Below are positions 26,964 to 35,801 of a DNA stretch of 51,866 nt, one piece after another. A program made the translations under genes and the position numbers. Under the pieces are notes generated by a model that searched no databases, was not told the DNA's origin, and saw only the letters and a program-made list of their open reading frames with translations. Source of the stretch: an uncultured Clostridia bacterium (GTDB lineage Bacteria > Bacillota > Clostridia > Christensenellales > UBA1242); NCBI GenBank assembly GCA_948442695.1, contig CAOJSF010000009.1:1-51866 (forward strand), read 5' to 3'. The first letter of the stretch is position 1; every line of letters begins with the position of its first letter.

Positions 26964-26992
26964 ATTCTATCACAAAATGCCGAAATAGTCAA
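26964..26992 (-). promoter_or_regulatory. SigA-type promoter abutting a start codon
   Basis: Minus strand TTGACT (26992-26987), 17-base spacer, TAGAAT (26969-26964), then AGAGTT and ATG. Expected transcription start coincides with the ATG at 26957. Confidence 0.7.
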
Positions 26993-27107
26993 TAATATAA
27001 TTTTTATATAAAGTCTATAATTAATATAATAAAACTCCACTATTTTCAAAAGTTTTTCAATTAATATAAACTTAAGTTTATCAAAAATATTTTTCATTGA
27101 AACAAAC

Positions 27108-27135
27108 AAAAAAATCCACATCACTTTGTGGATAA
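27108..27135 (-). terminator. Terminator within the array
   Basis: Stem ATCCACA/TGTGGAT (27114-27120 with 27127-27133), loop TCACTT, and a run of T on the minus strand after it. It follows the gene at 27331-28623 by about 200 bases. Confidence 0.75.
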
Positions 27136-27330
27136 TTTTTTAATATAAAACGATAGAAATTGCCTAAAAATATTAAATAATTTTAATAAAAAGAAATTTA
27201 TAAAGTTGTTTAAATTTTCAACTTTATCGTCAAAAATTTTTGATAGTATAAATAAATTAAGATTTCTTTTAAATCATAATACACTTAAAAACATTCTTTA
27301 AAGTCAATTGATATTTAAAGTCAATAAAAC

Positions 27331-28623
27331 TTAAATCAAATACTCTTCATTTTCGTCATCTTTAAATTTAAAGCCATCCCCATCCTTAATGATTTTCTTT
27401 TTAAATAATTTTTCTTGCCAGTCATCCATATATATTTTTCCTCTAACATATCTTAATGCCCCTAAATCGGCTATGTTGGAATCTTCAATATGCAAGTCAC
27501 CTTTTATTATTTCAATACTTCCCAGACTCTCGGTTTCTGCTCCTATAAAATAGGTATCCCCGCCGATAACTTTAAGATTTTTTATCTCCTTAATCAAAGA
27601 CTGTCCAAAATCTGCTTCACCACCTATAGTTTCAATTTGTCCTAAATCTTTTACATGGCAAAAAAACAAATAAGCATTGCCTCCGATTGATTTCAGTTTT
27701 CCAAAACTTTCAAGATAATTATTGGCATATAAGTCTTCACCTATATGCTCCAAATTCTCAAGACTCTTAATTTCTGAATCTTGTATATTAAGGCTTCCGC
27801 CAACCTCTTTCAATTTACCCAGACTTTCAACATCCAGTCCCGCATCAAAATCTTTTCCGATTCTCTCTAAAACACCTAGATCGGTAATTTTTGTTTCAGT
27901 CAAATCCAAACTACCACCGATATAATTGATTTTCCCTAAGTTTTTGATTTTATTTCTTATAAAAAGATTTCCTCCAACTCTTTCAAGATCACCTAGGTCT
28001 TCAACTGATGAATCTGTTAAATCAACCCAGCCCCCTACTTCTTTAAGTTTATTAAGACTTTTAATAGGACAATCTGCAATCATCAATTCTTCTCCTATAA
28101 CTTTCAGTTCACCTAAATCTTCTATACTTGAATCTTGTATTCCAACATATCCATTTATATTTTCAATTTTGCCTAAGTCTTTTACTCCTTTACAACCATG
28201 AATACGCAAATCACCATCAATACTTTCCAAATCACCAAAAGAAGAAATATTACATTCCTTAAACAAAACATCACCTGAAAACCTTTTTAAATTCCCAAAA
28301 CTTTTCACTTGAGAATTTTTAAATTTTATATTTCCATTAATTTCACACAAACTATCTAAGTTTTCTACGATGCAATGTGCAAAATCTGCATCACCATAAA
28401 TATATTCAAGTTCTTTTATGTTATCTAAAGTATTCAAATCAAATTTCTTAAAAGCAACATTGCCAAATATGTATTTATAATGGTCGTCTTCAGTAAAAAA
28501 CAAATCTTCACAGACACAAATATCTTCAAGTTTATATTCAAGCCCTGTTTCACTTGAAAGTTTTTTTGAAATATAAAATTTAAATCTTTCATAATCTTCA
28601 GGTTTTATGTCAAATTTCATCAT
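27331..28623 (-). CDS. Array paralog: about 16 repeats (430 aa)
   Basis: Start taken at the tandem ATGATG (28623), with AGGAG 5 bases upstream; the longer ORF upstream reads through the ribosome site. N-cap MMKFDIKPEDYERFKFYI, SSETGLEYKLEDICV, DDHYKYIFGNV. One of the two longest solenoids. Several turns lack a residue or two (GKDFDAGLDVES, GEDLYANNYLES), which should kink the stack. DLG and SL joints alternate over most of the length. C-cap VRGKIYMDDWQEKLFKKKI, then FKDDENEEY. Its 5' region is a copy of the one at 30056-30138. Confidence 0.84.
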   Translation of the reverse strand: MMKFDIKPEDYERFKFYISKKLSSETGLEYKLEDICVCEDLFFTEDDHYKYIFGNVAFKKFDLNTLDNIKELEYIYGDADFAHCIVENLDSLCEINGNIKFKNSQVKSFGNLKRFSGDVLFKECNISSFGDLESIDGDLRIHGCKGVKDLGKIENINGYVGIQDSSIEDLGELKVIGEELMIADCPIKSLNKLKEVGGWVDLTDSSVEDLGDLERVGGNLFIRNKIKNLGKINYIGGSLDLTETKITDLGVLERIGKDFDAGLDVESLGKLKEVGGSLNIQDSEIKSLENLEHIGEDLYANNYLESFGKLKSIGGNAYLFFCHVKDLGQIETIGGEADFGQSLIKEIKNLKVIGGDTYFIGAETESLGSIEIIKGDLHIEDSNIADLGALRYVRGKIYMDDWQEKLFKKKIIKDGDGFKFKDDENEEYLI

Positions 28624-28703
28624 CTTTCTCCTATTTGCATAATTCAAAATTTTATTCAAATATTGTTATATCATTAAAATAAATATACAACATAAAAAAT
28701 CAA
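28621..28703. repeat. Duplicated 5' leader (copy 1)
   Basis: The start codons, ribosome site and about 80 bases of upstream sequence match 30056-30138 with only one or two differences. Both copies precede the two longest array genes. Confidence 0.8.
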
Positions 28704-28723
28704 TCTATTCATATCGAATAATA

Positions 28724-30058
28724 TCAAAAAGGCAATTCTTGATCATCAAATTCATATTCTTTATGGTTTTTTAGATAAATTTTTCCTTTGACTTCTTTAA
28801 TTTTCCTTTTAAAAAGATTCTTTTGTCTGTAATTCAAAATAAGTTCACCTGACACATTCTTTAAATTGCCCAGGTCTTCTATAGCACTTCTAGAAATATC
28901 TAAATCACCAACAACTTCTTCTAGTTTGCCTAAACTCTTTAACTCATAAGCCTCTTCAATCTTTAAATGCCCATCAACCACTTTAAGATTTCCCAAACTT
29001 TTTATTTCTCCACTTATATATGCATGATGACATACCTTTTCAAGCATTCCCAAATCTTCAACTTCAGTGTTTTTCAAAAATAAACCTTCACCTACAAATT
29101 TAAGTTTGCCTAAGTCTTGTAAATTACAATTAGAAAAATATGCTCTTCCGCCTATATATTCAAGATTCCCCAGACTTTTCAAAGATAAATTATCTTTAAT
29201 GCTAAAATCTTCGCCGATTGAAGTCAAATCTCCCAAAGATGATAGAATATCATATTTGTTTAACCAAAAATCTCCTCCTATTTTTTTCAAAGCACCCAAA
29301 TCTTTAATTTTTGATTTATTAAGCAATACAAAAGATCCAACCTCTCTTAAATGACCTAGACAGTCAATATGCTCATTTAAAGTCAAACTCTTACCTACAA
29401 AGTTTAATTGTCCTAAGTCTTTTACTGTAGAATCTGCAATCTTAACATATCCATCAACTCTTTTCAACTTGCCCAGACTCTCAAGATTTATATTCTTTAA
29501 ATCTACATTACCACCAACATATTCAAGATTTCCTAAATCTTCAATCAATGTGATGTTATTTAAAGTTAAACTTTTTCCGATCGACTCAATATTATTTAAA
29601 CTTTCAATATATTTACAATTATAAATAGAAAGACTTCCATCAATCTTTTTAAGACTATCAAAGTTGCGGAGATTTGAATGCATTATTATTACATCTTCAC
29701 CGACATATTCAAGTTTGCCTAAATTAGAGACTTTACTTCCGCTTAAACTTAAACATCCTTTTATAATCCTTAAATCATTTATCTTTTCAATATCATTTAA
29801 AGATTCTGCATTTCCATGTATGTATTCAACACCATTCAACTCAGAATTATGAAAACTACCAAAAGAAACATCAGAAAAAATATATTTATAAGAAAGGTCG
29901 TCATCATAAAAAAGTTTGATAAAACCTCCATTCTTATTCCTCTCTGCCAAATAAATATCTTCTGGAATATATATTTCGCCTGTTTCTTCTCTGAGTTTAT
30001 TTGCAAAAAACTCTTTAAAATTTTCATAATCTTCAGGTTTTATGTCAAATTTCATCAT
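28724..30058 (-). CDS. Array paralog: about 16 repeats (444 aa)
   Basis: Start at ATGATG (30058), leader shared with the gene at 27331-28623, and the first eight residues (MMKFDIKP) are also the same. N-cap REETGEIYIPEDIYL, DLSYKYIFSDV. Beyond the N-cap the repeats differ completely, so the two twins share regulation but present different surfaces. Longer units (GSLSIYNCKYIES, GDFWLNKYDILSS, GHLKIEEAYELKS) occur every few turns. C-cap SGELILNYRQKNLFKRKI, then YLKNHKEYE. Confidence 0.84.
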   Translation of the reverse strand: MMKFDIKPEDYENFKEFFANKLREETGEIYIPEDIYLAERNKNGGFIKLFYDDDLSYKYIFSDVSFGSFHNSELNGVEYIHGNAESLNDIEKINDLRIIKGCLSLSGSKVSNLGKLEYVGEDVIIMHSNLRNFDSLKKIDGSLSIYNCKYIESLNNIESIGKSLTLNNITLIEDLGNLEYVGGNVDLKNINLESLGKLKRVDGYVKIADSTVKDLGQLNFVGKSLTLNEHIDCLGHLREVGSFVLLNKSKIKDLGALKKIGGDFWLNKYDILSSLGDLTSIGEDFSIKDNLSLKSLGNLEYIGGRAYFSNCNLQDLGKLKFVGEGLFLKNTEVEDLGMLEKVCHHAYISGEIKSLGNLKVVDGHLKIEEAYELKSLGKLEEVVGDLDISRSAIEDLGNLKNVSGELILNYRQKNLFKRKIKEVKGKIYLKNHKEYEFDDQELPF

Positions 30059-30138
30059 CTTTCTCCTATTTGCATAATTCAAAATTTCATTCAAATATTG
30101 TTATATCATTAAAATAAATATACAACATAAAAAATCAA
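30056..30138. repeat. Duplicated 5' leader (copy 2)
   Basis: Partner of 28621-28703; see that entry for extent. Conservation of non-coding sequence here implies recent duplication or a shared regulatory function. Confidence 0.8.
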
Positions 30139-30327
30139 AAATCAATTTATTCATAAGTTCCTTTGCAGTCAATAAAAGTTTTCAACTATTTGTCTCGCTT
30201 ACAAAAATTAAAAAATCTTAAAAAATCTTAAAAATTTACTTAAAATTATGCAAAATATTCAAAAAAACATCAGTTTTTTACATTTTTTCTTCATTTTTGC
30301 TTATTTTTTTATAAATTATCGAATATT

Positions 30328-31536
30328 TTATAATCTTTCACTTTGTTCAATTTGCGACTGGGCAATCTTATTTTTAAAATAATATTTACCATTTTTAATC
30401 TCAAGACAGTCTTCAAATTTTATCTTTTGCTCTTCGTCTAGCCGAATCTCTCCACCGACATATTCAAGACCTTTAAGACTTTTTAAGTGCGTGCCTCTAA
30501 TACACAAATCACCATTGACAATTTTAAGTTTTCCTAAATCTGTCACCCTGCTGTCATATAAAATCAAATCACCGCCGACATATTCAAGATTATTTAAACT
30601 GGTAACATATGTATTTTTGAAATCTACACTCCCGCCTATCTTTTCAAGTTTGCCTAAATAAAATAGTTCGCTATCACTAAAGTCTGCATTCCTGCCGATT
30701 GTAGTAAGTTCGCCTAAACTTTCAACTTTACATCCTTTAAAATCTGCATCTTTGTTTATTGTTTTAAGTTTTCCTAAATCCTCCACATCCGTGTCTTCCA
30801 ACAATAAACTACCACCGATAAATTCAAGGTTTTTTAAACTTCTTACTTTTTTATTTCTTATAAAAAGCACAGAACCACCAACCTTAGTAAGTTGCCCCAA
30901 ATCTTCAACTATAGAATCAGTAAAAGAAGCATGATTCCCTATTTCCTTTAATTGTCCCAGCGAAGTTATGTTGGAAGAGCCAAACAGGGCAATACCACCT
31001 ATAATCTCCAGTTCTCCCAAATCTTTTACAGCAGAACTCATAAAATCTGCATCCCCATAAATTTTTTCAAGTTTACCCAAACTTTCGACTATTGAATATT
31101 CGAAATTAGCATCCTTGCCAACACTTTGAAGTTGACCTAAATCAACAACTTTTGACTTTAAAAGATTTAAAGTTCCGCCTATTTTCTCAATATTGTTAAG
31201 ACTTTCAACGCTAGAATATGAAAAATCGGCATTTTCATCAATAAACTTCAACTTTTCAAGTTTACAAATATGTGAATGTTCAAATATCGCATTGCCCGCA
31301 ATGTATTCAACATCTTCCAAAATATCTTTTTTATAACTGTAAAAATTTACATCCCCGAAAATATATTTATAATGTTCTTTTTCAGTTATATTCAAAGTCC
31401 TATAAAATTCATACTTAGGCTTATCACAAACATAAATATCTTCAGGATTATAAACTTCCCCTGAAGCCTTAGTCAACTTTTTAGAGATAAATTTTTTAAA
31501 TTCATCCACCTTGTCAATATCAATTTCGTATTTCAT
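30328..31536 (-). CDS. Array paralog: about 14 highly regular repeats (402 aa)
   Basis: Starts MKYEIDIDKVDEFKKFISKK with KASGEVYNPEDIYV and KEHYKYIFGDV. Nearly every unit is exactly 20 residues. The motif series runs from A/F type (GNAIFEHS, ENADFSYS, KDANFEYS, GDADFMSS) to L/L type (GSLLLEDT, GDLILYDS) at the C-end, the clearest example of this polarity. C-cap GGEIRLDEEQKIKFEDCLEI, then YYFKNKIAQ. Bounded by 216- and 269-base spacers, so probably transcribed alone. Confidence 0.85.
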   Translation of the reverse strand: MKYEIDIDKVDEFKKFISKKLTKASGEVYNPEDIYVCDKPKYEFYRTLNITEKEHYKYIFGDVNFYSYKKDILEDVEYIAGNAIFEHSHICKLEKLKFIDENADFSYSSVESLNNIEKIGGTLNLLKSKVVDLGQLQSVGKDANFEYSIVESLGKLEKIYGDADFMSSAVKDLGELEIIGGIALFGSSNITSLGQLKEIGNHASFTDSIVEDLGQLTKVGGSVLFIRNKKVRSLKNLEFIGGSLLLEDTDVEDLGKLKTINKDADFKGCKVESLGELTTIGRNADFSDSELFYLGKLEKIGGSVDFKNTYVTSLNNLEYVGGDLILYDSRVTDLGKLKIVNGDLCIRGTHLKSLKGLEYVGGEIRLDEEQKIKFEDCLEIKNGKYYFKNKIAQSQIEQSERL

Positions 31537-31752
31537 TTGTCTGCCTTTTTTACATTTTCTTTGATAGAAAACTTCCTTATTTGCATTTTTATTATGCTTG
31601 TCATTGTTTTACATTATAAAAACATTAAAAATTAAAAATGAATATTTAAAAAAATTTTGATAAAACCTATTTGTAATTTTTCTATTATTTAAATATTTCA
31701 CAATAAAATCTCAAAAATATTTCGTTTTAAAATCTATTAATACAAAAACACT

Positions 31753-32568
31753 TTAAAAGAAAGACGCTTCTTGTTTATCTTCTTTTTTATTTAAATATTC
31801 TTCAACAATCTTGCCATATCTTTGATTATTTTTAAATGCTGTCATTATGCTTCCGCCGATGTTTGTCCGAGCCACAACTCTATCACCAAACAACTTCTGC
31901 TGTTTTTCATTTATCCAAATTGAACCGCCAACATATTGAAGATCACCTAAATCTTCAACCTCTGAATTTTGAAGAAAGATATCACCTCCAACATATTTAA
32001 TGTTGCCCAGGCTTTTAAGTGGGACTGATGCAATGTTCAAACTTCCCTTTACTCCAAGTAGTTCTCCTAGGTTTTTTATCTTAGAGCCTTGTAAATCTAA
32101 ATTCCCTCCCACATATTCTAATTTTGATAAAGTCTTTATTTCAGAACCAAAAAATTTTGCCTCGCCATGTATTTCTTTAATTTTGCCCAGATTTTCAATC
32201 TTTGTTCTTTCAAAATCAGCATTCCCCTTTATAGTTTCAAGTTCACCCAGGTCTACAAATGAATTGTTAAAAGTGCAATCACCTACGATATGCTTAACTC
32301 TAGATAATTTTTTTATACATGAGTCCCAAAAAGATGTATCTCCATAAATAAATTCAATATCTTCGGTATCTTCAAAACTGCAACCCGAAAAATTAATATC
32401 GCCGAAAATATATTTATATTCATTTAAATTTTTCGTATACTTCTTATCTGAATTATAATTCACCAAAATATCTTCTGGTAAATACTTTTTACCAGTTTCA
32501 TAGGTCAACTTATTAGCCATAAATATTTTAAATTCTTCTTCTCTTCCAACAGGAATTATAAAACGCAT
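31753..32568 (-). CDS. Array paralog: about 7 repeats (271 aa)
   Basis: Starts MRFIIPVGREEEFKIFMANK, a divergent cap opening; GGAGGA lies upstream of ATG, the best ribosome site in the array. N-cap TYETGKKYLPEDILV, LNEYKYIFGDI. One turn lacks a residue (FNNSFVDLGELETI). C-cap GGSIWINEKQQKLFGDRVV; the terminal FKNDPxYV signature is altered to FKNNQRYGK. It is 38 bases downstream of the gene at 32607-33503, so co-transcribed. Confidence 0.83.
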   Translation of the reverse strand: MRFIIPVGREEEFKIFMANKLTYETGKKYLPEDILVNYNSDKKYTKNLNEYKYIFGDINFSGCSFEDTEDIEFIYGDTSFWDSCIKKLSRVKHIVGDCTFNNSFVDLGELETIKGNADFERTKIENLGKIKEIHGEAKFFGSEIKTLSKLEYVGGNLDLQGSKIKNLGELLGVKGSLNIASVPLKSLGNIKYVGGDIFLQNSEVEDLGDLQYVGGSIWINEKQQKLFGDRVVARTNIGGSIMTAFKNNQRYGKIVEEYLNKKEDKQEASFF

Positions 32569-32606
32569 ATCGTCCTCCTTTCTTAAATGAAATTTGTTTG
32601 AAATTA

Positions 32607-33503
32607 TTAATCATACAATTCATAATTATCAAAAGGTGATGGTTTATTATCTTTATCTATAAATTCATTCTCATAATTACTATTATTGTGCAAATAACAA
32701 TACATTCCGCCCATAGAAAAAATCTTATCAGCAAAAAGTTTTTTCTGCTTTTCATATAAAAGAATTCTTCCACCTACATATTGAAGATTTCCTAAATCTT
32801 TTATATCAGAATCAGAAATGTTTAGCCCACCTCCGATATATTCAATGTTTTCAAGACTTTTCAAATGTGTCTTCGAAAAATCTGCATATCCACCGATAGA
32901 ACGAAGTTTGCCAAAACTTTTAATCTTTGCTCCTCTAAAGTCAGCATCCCAACCTATACTTTCAAGACAACCTAGGTCTTGCATATTACATTCACGAATT
33001 ACCAAATCTCTACCTATTCTTTTTACCTTCCCTAAACTTAAAACATGCGACCCAACAAAATTTGCACATTCTCCGATTTCTTCAAGGTCACCCAAATCTT
33101 TAATACCAGACCTGCCAAAATAAGCATCTCTGCCCACATATTTAACGCTTCCCAAACTCTCAAGATTACGAAGCGATGAAAAACTTGCAGAACCCATAAT
33201 GTATTTTAAGTCCCGAATTTCTTTTATTTTGTTTTTCACAAAATCGACATTGCCATCTACAAACTCAACGCCCGAAAGAATATCTCCCGCATAATCAAAG
33301 GTTATGCCTCCAAAAATATATTTATAATGGTCACTTTCCTTGTATGTATAATACGTTTTCTTCTTTGTATCCCAAATCAAGATATCTTCACTCGTATAAC
33401 TTCTGCCAGTCTCTTGACTCAATTTTTTTGCCATATATCTTTTAAATTCTTCATAACGCTCAGGCTCAATCGAATAATGACTAGTATAAAATTTGTTGTT
33501 CAT
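32607..33503 (-). CDS. Array paralog: about 8 repeats (298 aa)
   Basis: Begins MNNKFYTSHYSIEPERYEEFKR with a ten-residue extension before the cap; AAGGAG upstream supports this start. N-cap SQETGRSYTSEDILI, SDHYKYIFGGI. Basic residues are common at the turn (GRDAYFGRS, GRDLVIREC, GWDADFRGA), unlike most members. C-cap GGRILLYEKQKKLFADKIF; the tail loses the ND motif (LHNNSNYE). The leader is a 207-base AT-rich spacer. Confidence 0.83.
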   Translation of the reverse strand: MNNKFYTSHYSIEPERYEEFKRYMAKKLSQETGRSYTSEDILIWDTKKKTYYTYKESDHYKYIFGGITFDYAGDILSGVEFVDGNVDFVKNKIKEIRDLKYIMGSASFSSLRNLESLGSVKYVGRDAYFGRSGIKDLGDLEEIGECANFVGSHVLSLGKVKRIGRDLVIRECNMQDLGCLESIGWDADFRGAKIKSFGKLRSIGGYADFSKTHLKSLENIEYIGGGLNISDSDIKDLGNLQYVGGRILLYEKQKKLFADKIFSMGGMYCYLHNNSNYENEFIDKDNKPSPFDNYELYD

Positions 33504-33710
33504 GAAATTCTCCTTCTTTAAGTTGCACTACTTCTTTTTTTAATTTGTTTTTTGATTTTTTTATTGATTTTTAAGTGTTTTTCTTAAAATTTATTAGTTT
33601 TTTCACATTTTTTATTGTTTTTCTTGAATTCTTTTTAAAATTATCCTTTTTTTATAATAAAAATCAAAATGTCCTTTTCATCAAAACTTTAAGTTGATTT
33701 GGCAAAGTTT

Positions 33711-34466
33711 TTAATATTTAAATTCATCATCAAACAATAAATCATCTTCGTATTCAATTTTAAACACCTCTGCCTTGTCGAAAACATAGTCATGAGTATT
33801 CTTAAAATAAAACTTTCCATTTTTGTTTATTATTTTGTCTTCAAATAAAACTTTTTGCTTTTCTGTCAAAAAGAGTTCTCCTCCGACATATTGCAAATTC
33901 CCTAAATCGGTGATAGAAGTCATGGTTAAATTCAAATTCCCTCCGACATATTCAAGGTTGTTTAAACTTCTTAAATAACAATTGAAACGCAAAGCCAAAT
34001 CACCACCAACATACCTGAGTTTGCCCAGACTTTGAATTTGATTACTTTGAAAAGATCCGCCAACATATTCAAGCTCTTTCAAATCATTTACTATTAGCAA
34101 AGCATCACCACCGATTGACTTAAGTTTTCCTAAATCTTCAATCATATATAAAGAGTCAATATTGCCTTGAATATGTTTAAGTTTCCCTAAGCGTCTTATT
34201 GTGCTGCCAACAAAACTTACATCACCATAGATATACTCCACATCTTTCAACTCTTCACTATTATAAAAGACAAAAGTCACATCTCCAAAAATATATTTAT
34301 AATGTTCTTCTTTTGTAAGTCTATAAAAAATAAATTCATTTTGTTTATCTTTTATATTATTGACCAAAATGTCCTCAGGCTTATAGACTTTACCAGAAGC
34401 CTCAGTGAGTTTCATTGCCATAAACTCTTTAAATTTTCCCACCTTTTTCGGTTTCATCTTAAACAT
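33711..34466 (-). CDS. Array paralog: about 6 repeats (251 aa)
   Basis: Starts MFKMKPKKVGKFKEFMAMK with TEASGKVYKPEDILV and EEHYKYIFGDV. Several turns are short by 3 to 5 residues (GNIDSLYMIED, GGSFQSNQIQS), giving an irregular stack; the last two are regular. C-cap GGELFLTEKQKVLFEDKI, then FKNTHDYV. The acidic C-tail ends DDLLFDDEFKY. No clear ribosome site was seen before this ATG (TAATT). Confidence 0.82.
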   Translation of the reverse strand: MFKMKPKKVGKFKEFMAMKLTEASGKVYKPEDILVNNIKDKQNEFIFYRLTKEEHYKYIFGDVTFVFYNSEELKDVEYIYGDVSFVGSTIRRLGKLKHIQGNIDSLYMIEDLGKLKSIGGDALLIVNDLKELEYVGGSFQSNQIQSLGKLRYVGGDLALRFNCYLRSLNNLEYVGGNLNLTMTSITDLGNLQYVGGELFLTEKQKVLFEDKIINKNGKFYFKNTHDYVFDKAEVFKIEYEDDLLFDDEFKY

Positions 34467-34583
34467 AATTATTTATGCCTCACATTTATAATTTAAATAA
34501 AAAACACTCAAATTTTAGATGTTTTCGCATTTTTTAATGATTTTTGTTCTTTTTTCAATAAAATTTTGCAAATTTTTTAAAAT

Positions 34584-35513
34584 TTACAAATCACTTTCAA
34601 GCAAAACATCTTGATAAGTAGGTTCTTCAAAAACATAATCTGGATCATTTTTAAAGTAAAAGTGTCCATTCCTTTTGTAAATCTTGTCTTCAAAATCAAC
34701 CTCTTGATATTTATCCAAATAAATTCTTCCACCTACATATTTAAGGTTGCCTAAATCATGAATATTACTTCTTACAACAAGCAAATCTCCGCCAACATAT
34801 TCAACATTATTTAGACTTGCCACCCCTGTATCACAAAGATCAAGGTTGCCTTTTACCACTCTCAGATCTCCTAAGTCATATAAAGATGAATCTATAAAGA
34901 ATGCGTCTCCACCGATATATTGAACTTTATTCAAACTCTTAATTTTAGATCTATAGCAAAAAGCAGAATGTTTGATATATCTAAGATCTCCTAAATCTTC
35001 AAGTCTTGATTTGTAAGTATCCAACATACCACCTATATATTTAATATTTTTTAAACTTTTAATGTTTGAATTTTGTAAAAATATATCTTTGCCTACCCTT
35101 TCAAGTTTGCCCAAATCAGAGATAAGTGATTTTTCAAGTATAACATTTCCTCCAACAGATTTTAAAGCACCCAAATCTTCTACAACTGAATTTTGTAAAA
35201 TCATCCACCCTTCAATGTGGCTTAAATTGTTAAGATTTTTAATTTGCGAGCCATAGAAAGAAGCATCTCCATCTATATACTCAACATCTCTCAAAGTATC
35301 AGAATTGTATTTATCAAAAGCAGTGTTTGCAAATATATATCTATATCTGTCATTTTCTGTAATTTCAAAATCTTTCGGAATCCCACAAACTCGTTTAGCA
35401 ATAAAAATGTCAGACATATAATATCTTTTGCCTGTCTCCTCTGTCAGTTTATTTGCCATGTATTTTTTAAATTTTTCATGCTGACTGTTTTTGATTCTTA
35501 GTTTCATATTCAC
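34584..35513 (-). CDS. Array paralog: about 9 repeats (309 aa)
   Basis: Starts MNMKLRIKNSQHEKFKKYMANK with GAGGTG upstream. N-cap TEETGKRYYMSDIFI, NDRYRYIFANT. All units are 20 residues, with alternating SL/DL joints from the fourth on. Aromatic and Cys residues are frequent in the exposed strand (SAFCYRS, DAFFIDS). C-cap GGRIYLDKYQEVDFEDKI, then FKNDPDYV. An extended -10 promoter (35599-35607) and the dispersed element at 35680-35773 lie upstream. Confidence 0.84.
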   Translation of the reverse strand: MNMKLRIKNSQHEKFKKYMANKLTEETGKRYYMSDIFIAKRVCGIPKDFEITENDRYRYIFANTAFDKYNSDTLRDVEYIDGDASFYGSQIKNLNNLSHIEGWMILQNSVVEDLGALKSVGGNVILEKSLISDLGKLERVGKDIFLQNSNIKSLKNIKYIGGMLDTYKSRLEDLGDLRYIKHSAFCYRSKIKSLNKVQYIGGDAFFIDSSLYDLGDLRVVKGNLDLCDTGVASLNNVEYVGGDLLVVRSNIHDLGNLKYVGGRIYLDKYQEVDFEDKIYKRNGHFYFKNDPDYVFEEPTYQDVLLESDL

Positions 35514-35598
35514 CTCTATTCTTTATATTTTAATAATTATTGAATAAAACATATTATTTATTTCGTTTCAAGTTTTAATTTTTTAAAACTCTTACCCT

Positions 35599-35607
35599 AT
35601 TATATCA
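35599..35607 (-). promoter_or_regulatory. Extended -10 promoter upstream of an array gene
   Basis: Minus strand TGATATAAT, a perfect extended -10 box; the -35 position (TTTCAA) is poor. It lies about 85 bases before the ATG at 35513. Confidence 0.5.
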
Positions 35608-35679
35608 CAACATTTCAATTTTTGAAATAGTAAAACACAACTTAATTTTTATTATCGAAAGATAAATTTGCTTGCAAGA

Positions 35680-35773
35680 GTGAGTCTAATGAAAAACATA
35701 ACATACAAAGTCAAGTTTACCTGCGAAATGTTGTTTTTTAAGAATTTGAATTTGAAATTTTTTCTTCTTATAA
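35680..35773 (-). repeat. Dispersed upstream element, copy in the array
   Basis: About 94 bases that align with 51187-51283 at roughly 70% identity by eye. Shared blocks are TGAGTCT, CAAGTTTAC, AATTTGAATT-like AT tracts and TTTCTTCTTATAA. It lies 167-260 bases upstream of the array gene at 34584-35513, in the same orientation relative to its gene as the other copy. Confidence 0.6.
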
Positions 35774-35801
35774 ATGATAATTTTTACACTTCATTTAAAA
35801 T

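Larger units (their letters stand above)
26958..27330. other. Gene-free spacer that divides two transcription units
   Basis: 373 bases holding the terminator of the gene at 27331 (27108-27135) and the promoter of the gene at 26274-26957. The remainder is AT-rich, and no conserved coding remnant was seen. Confidence 0.65.

Noticed and set aside
27228..27233. TTGACG as a further array promoter
   Set aside because: No -10 hexamer lies at a workable spacing on the minus strand.
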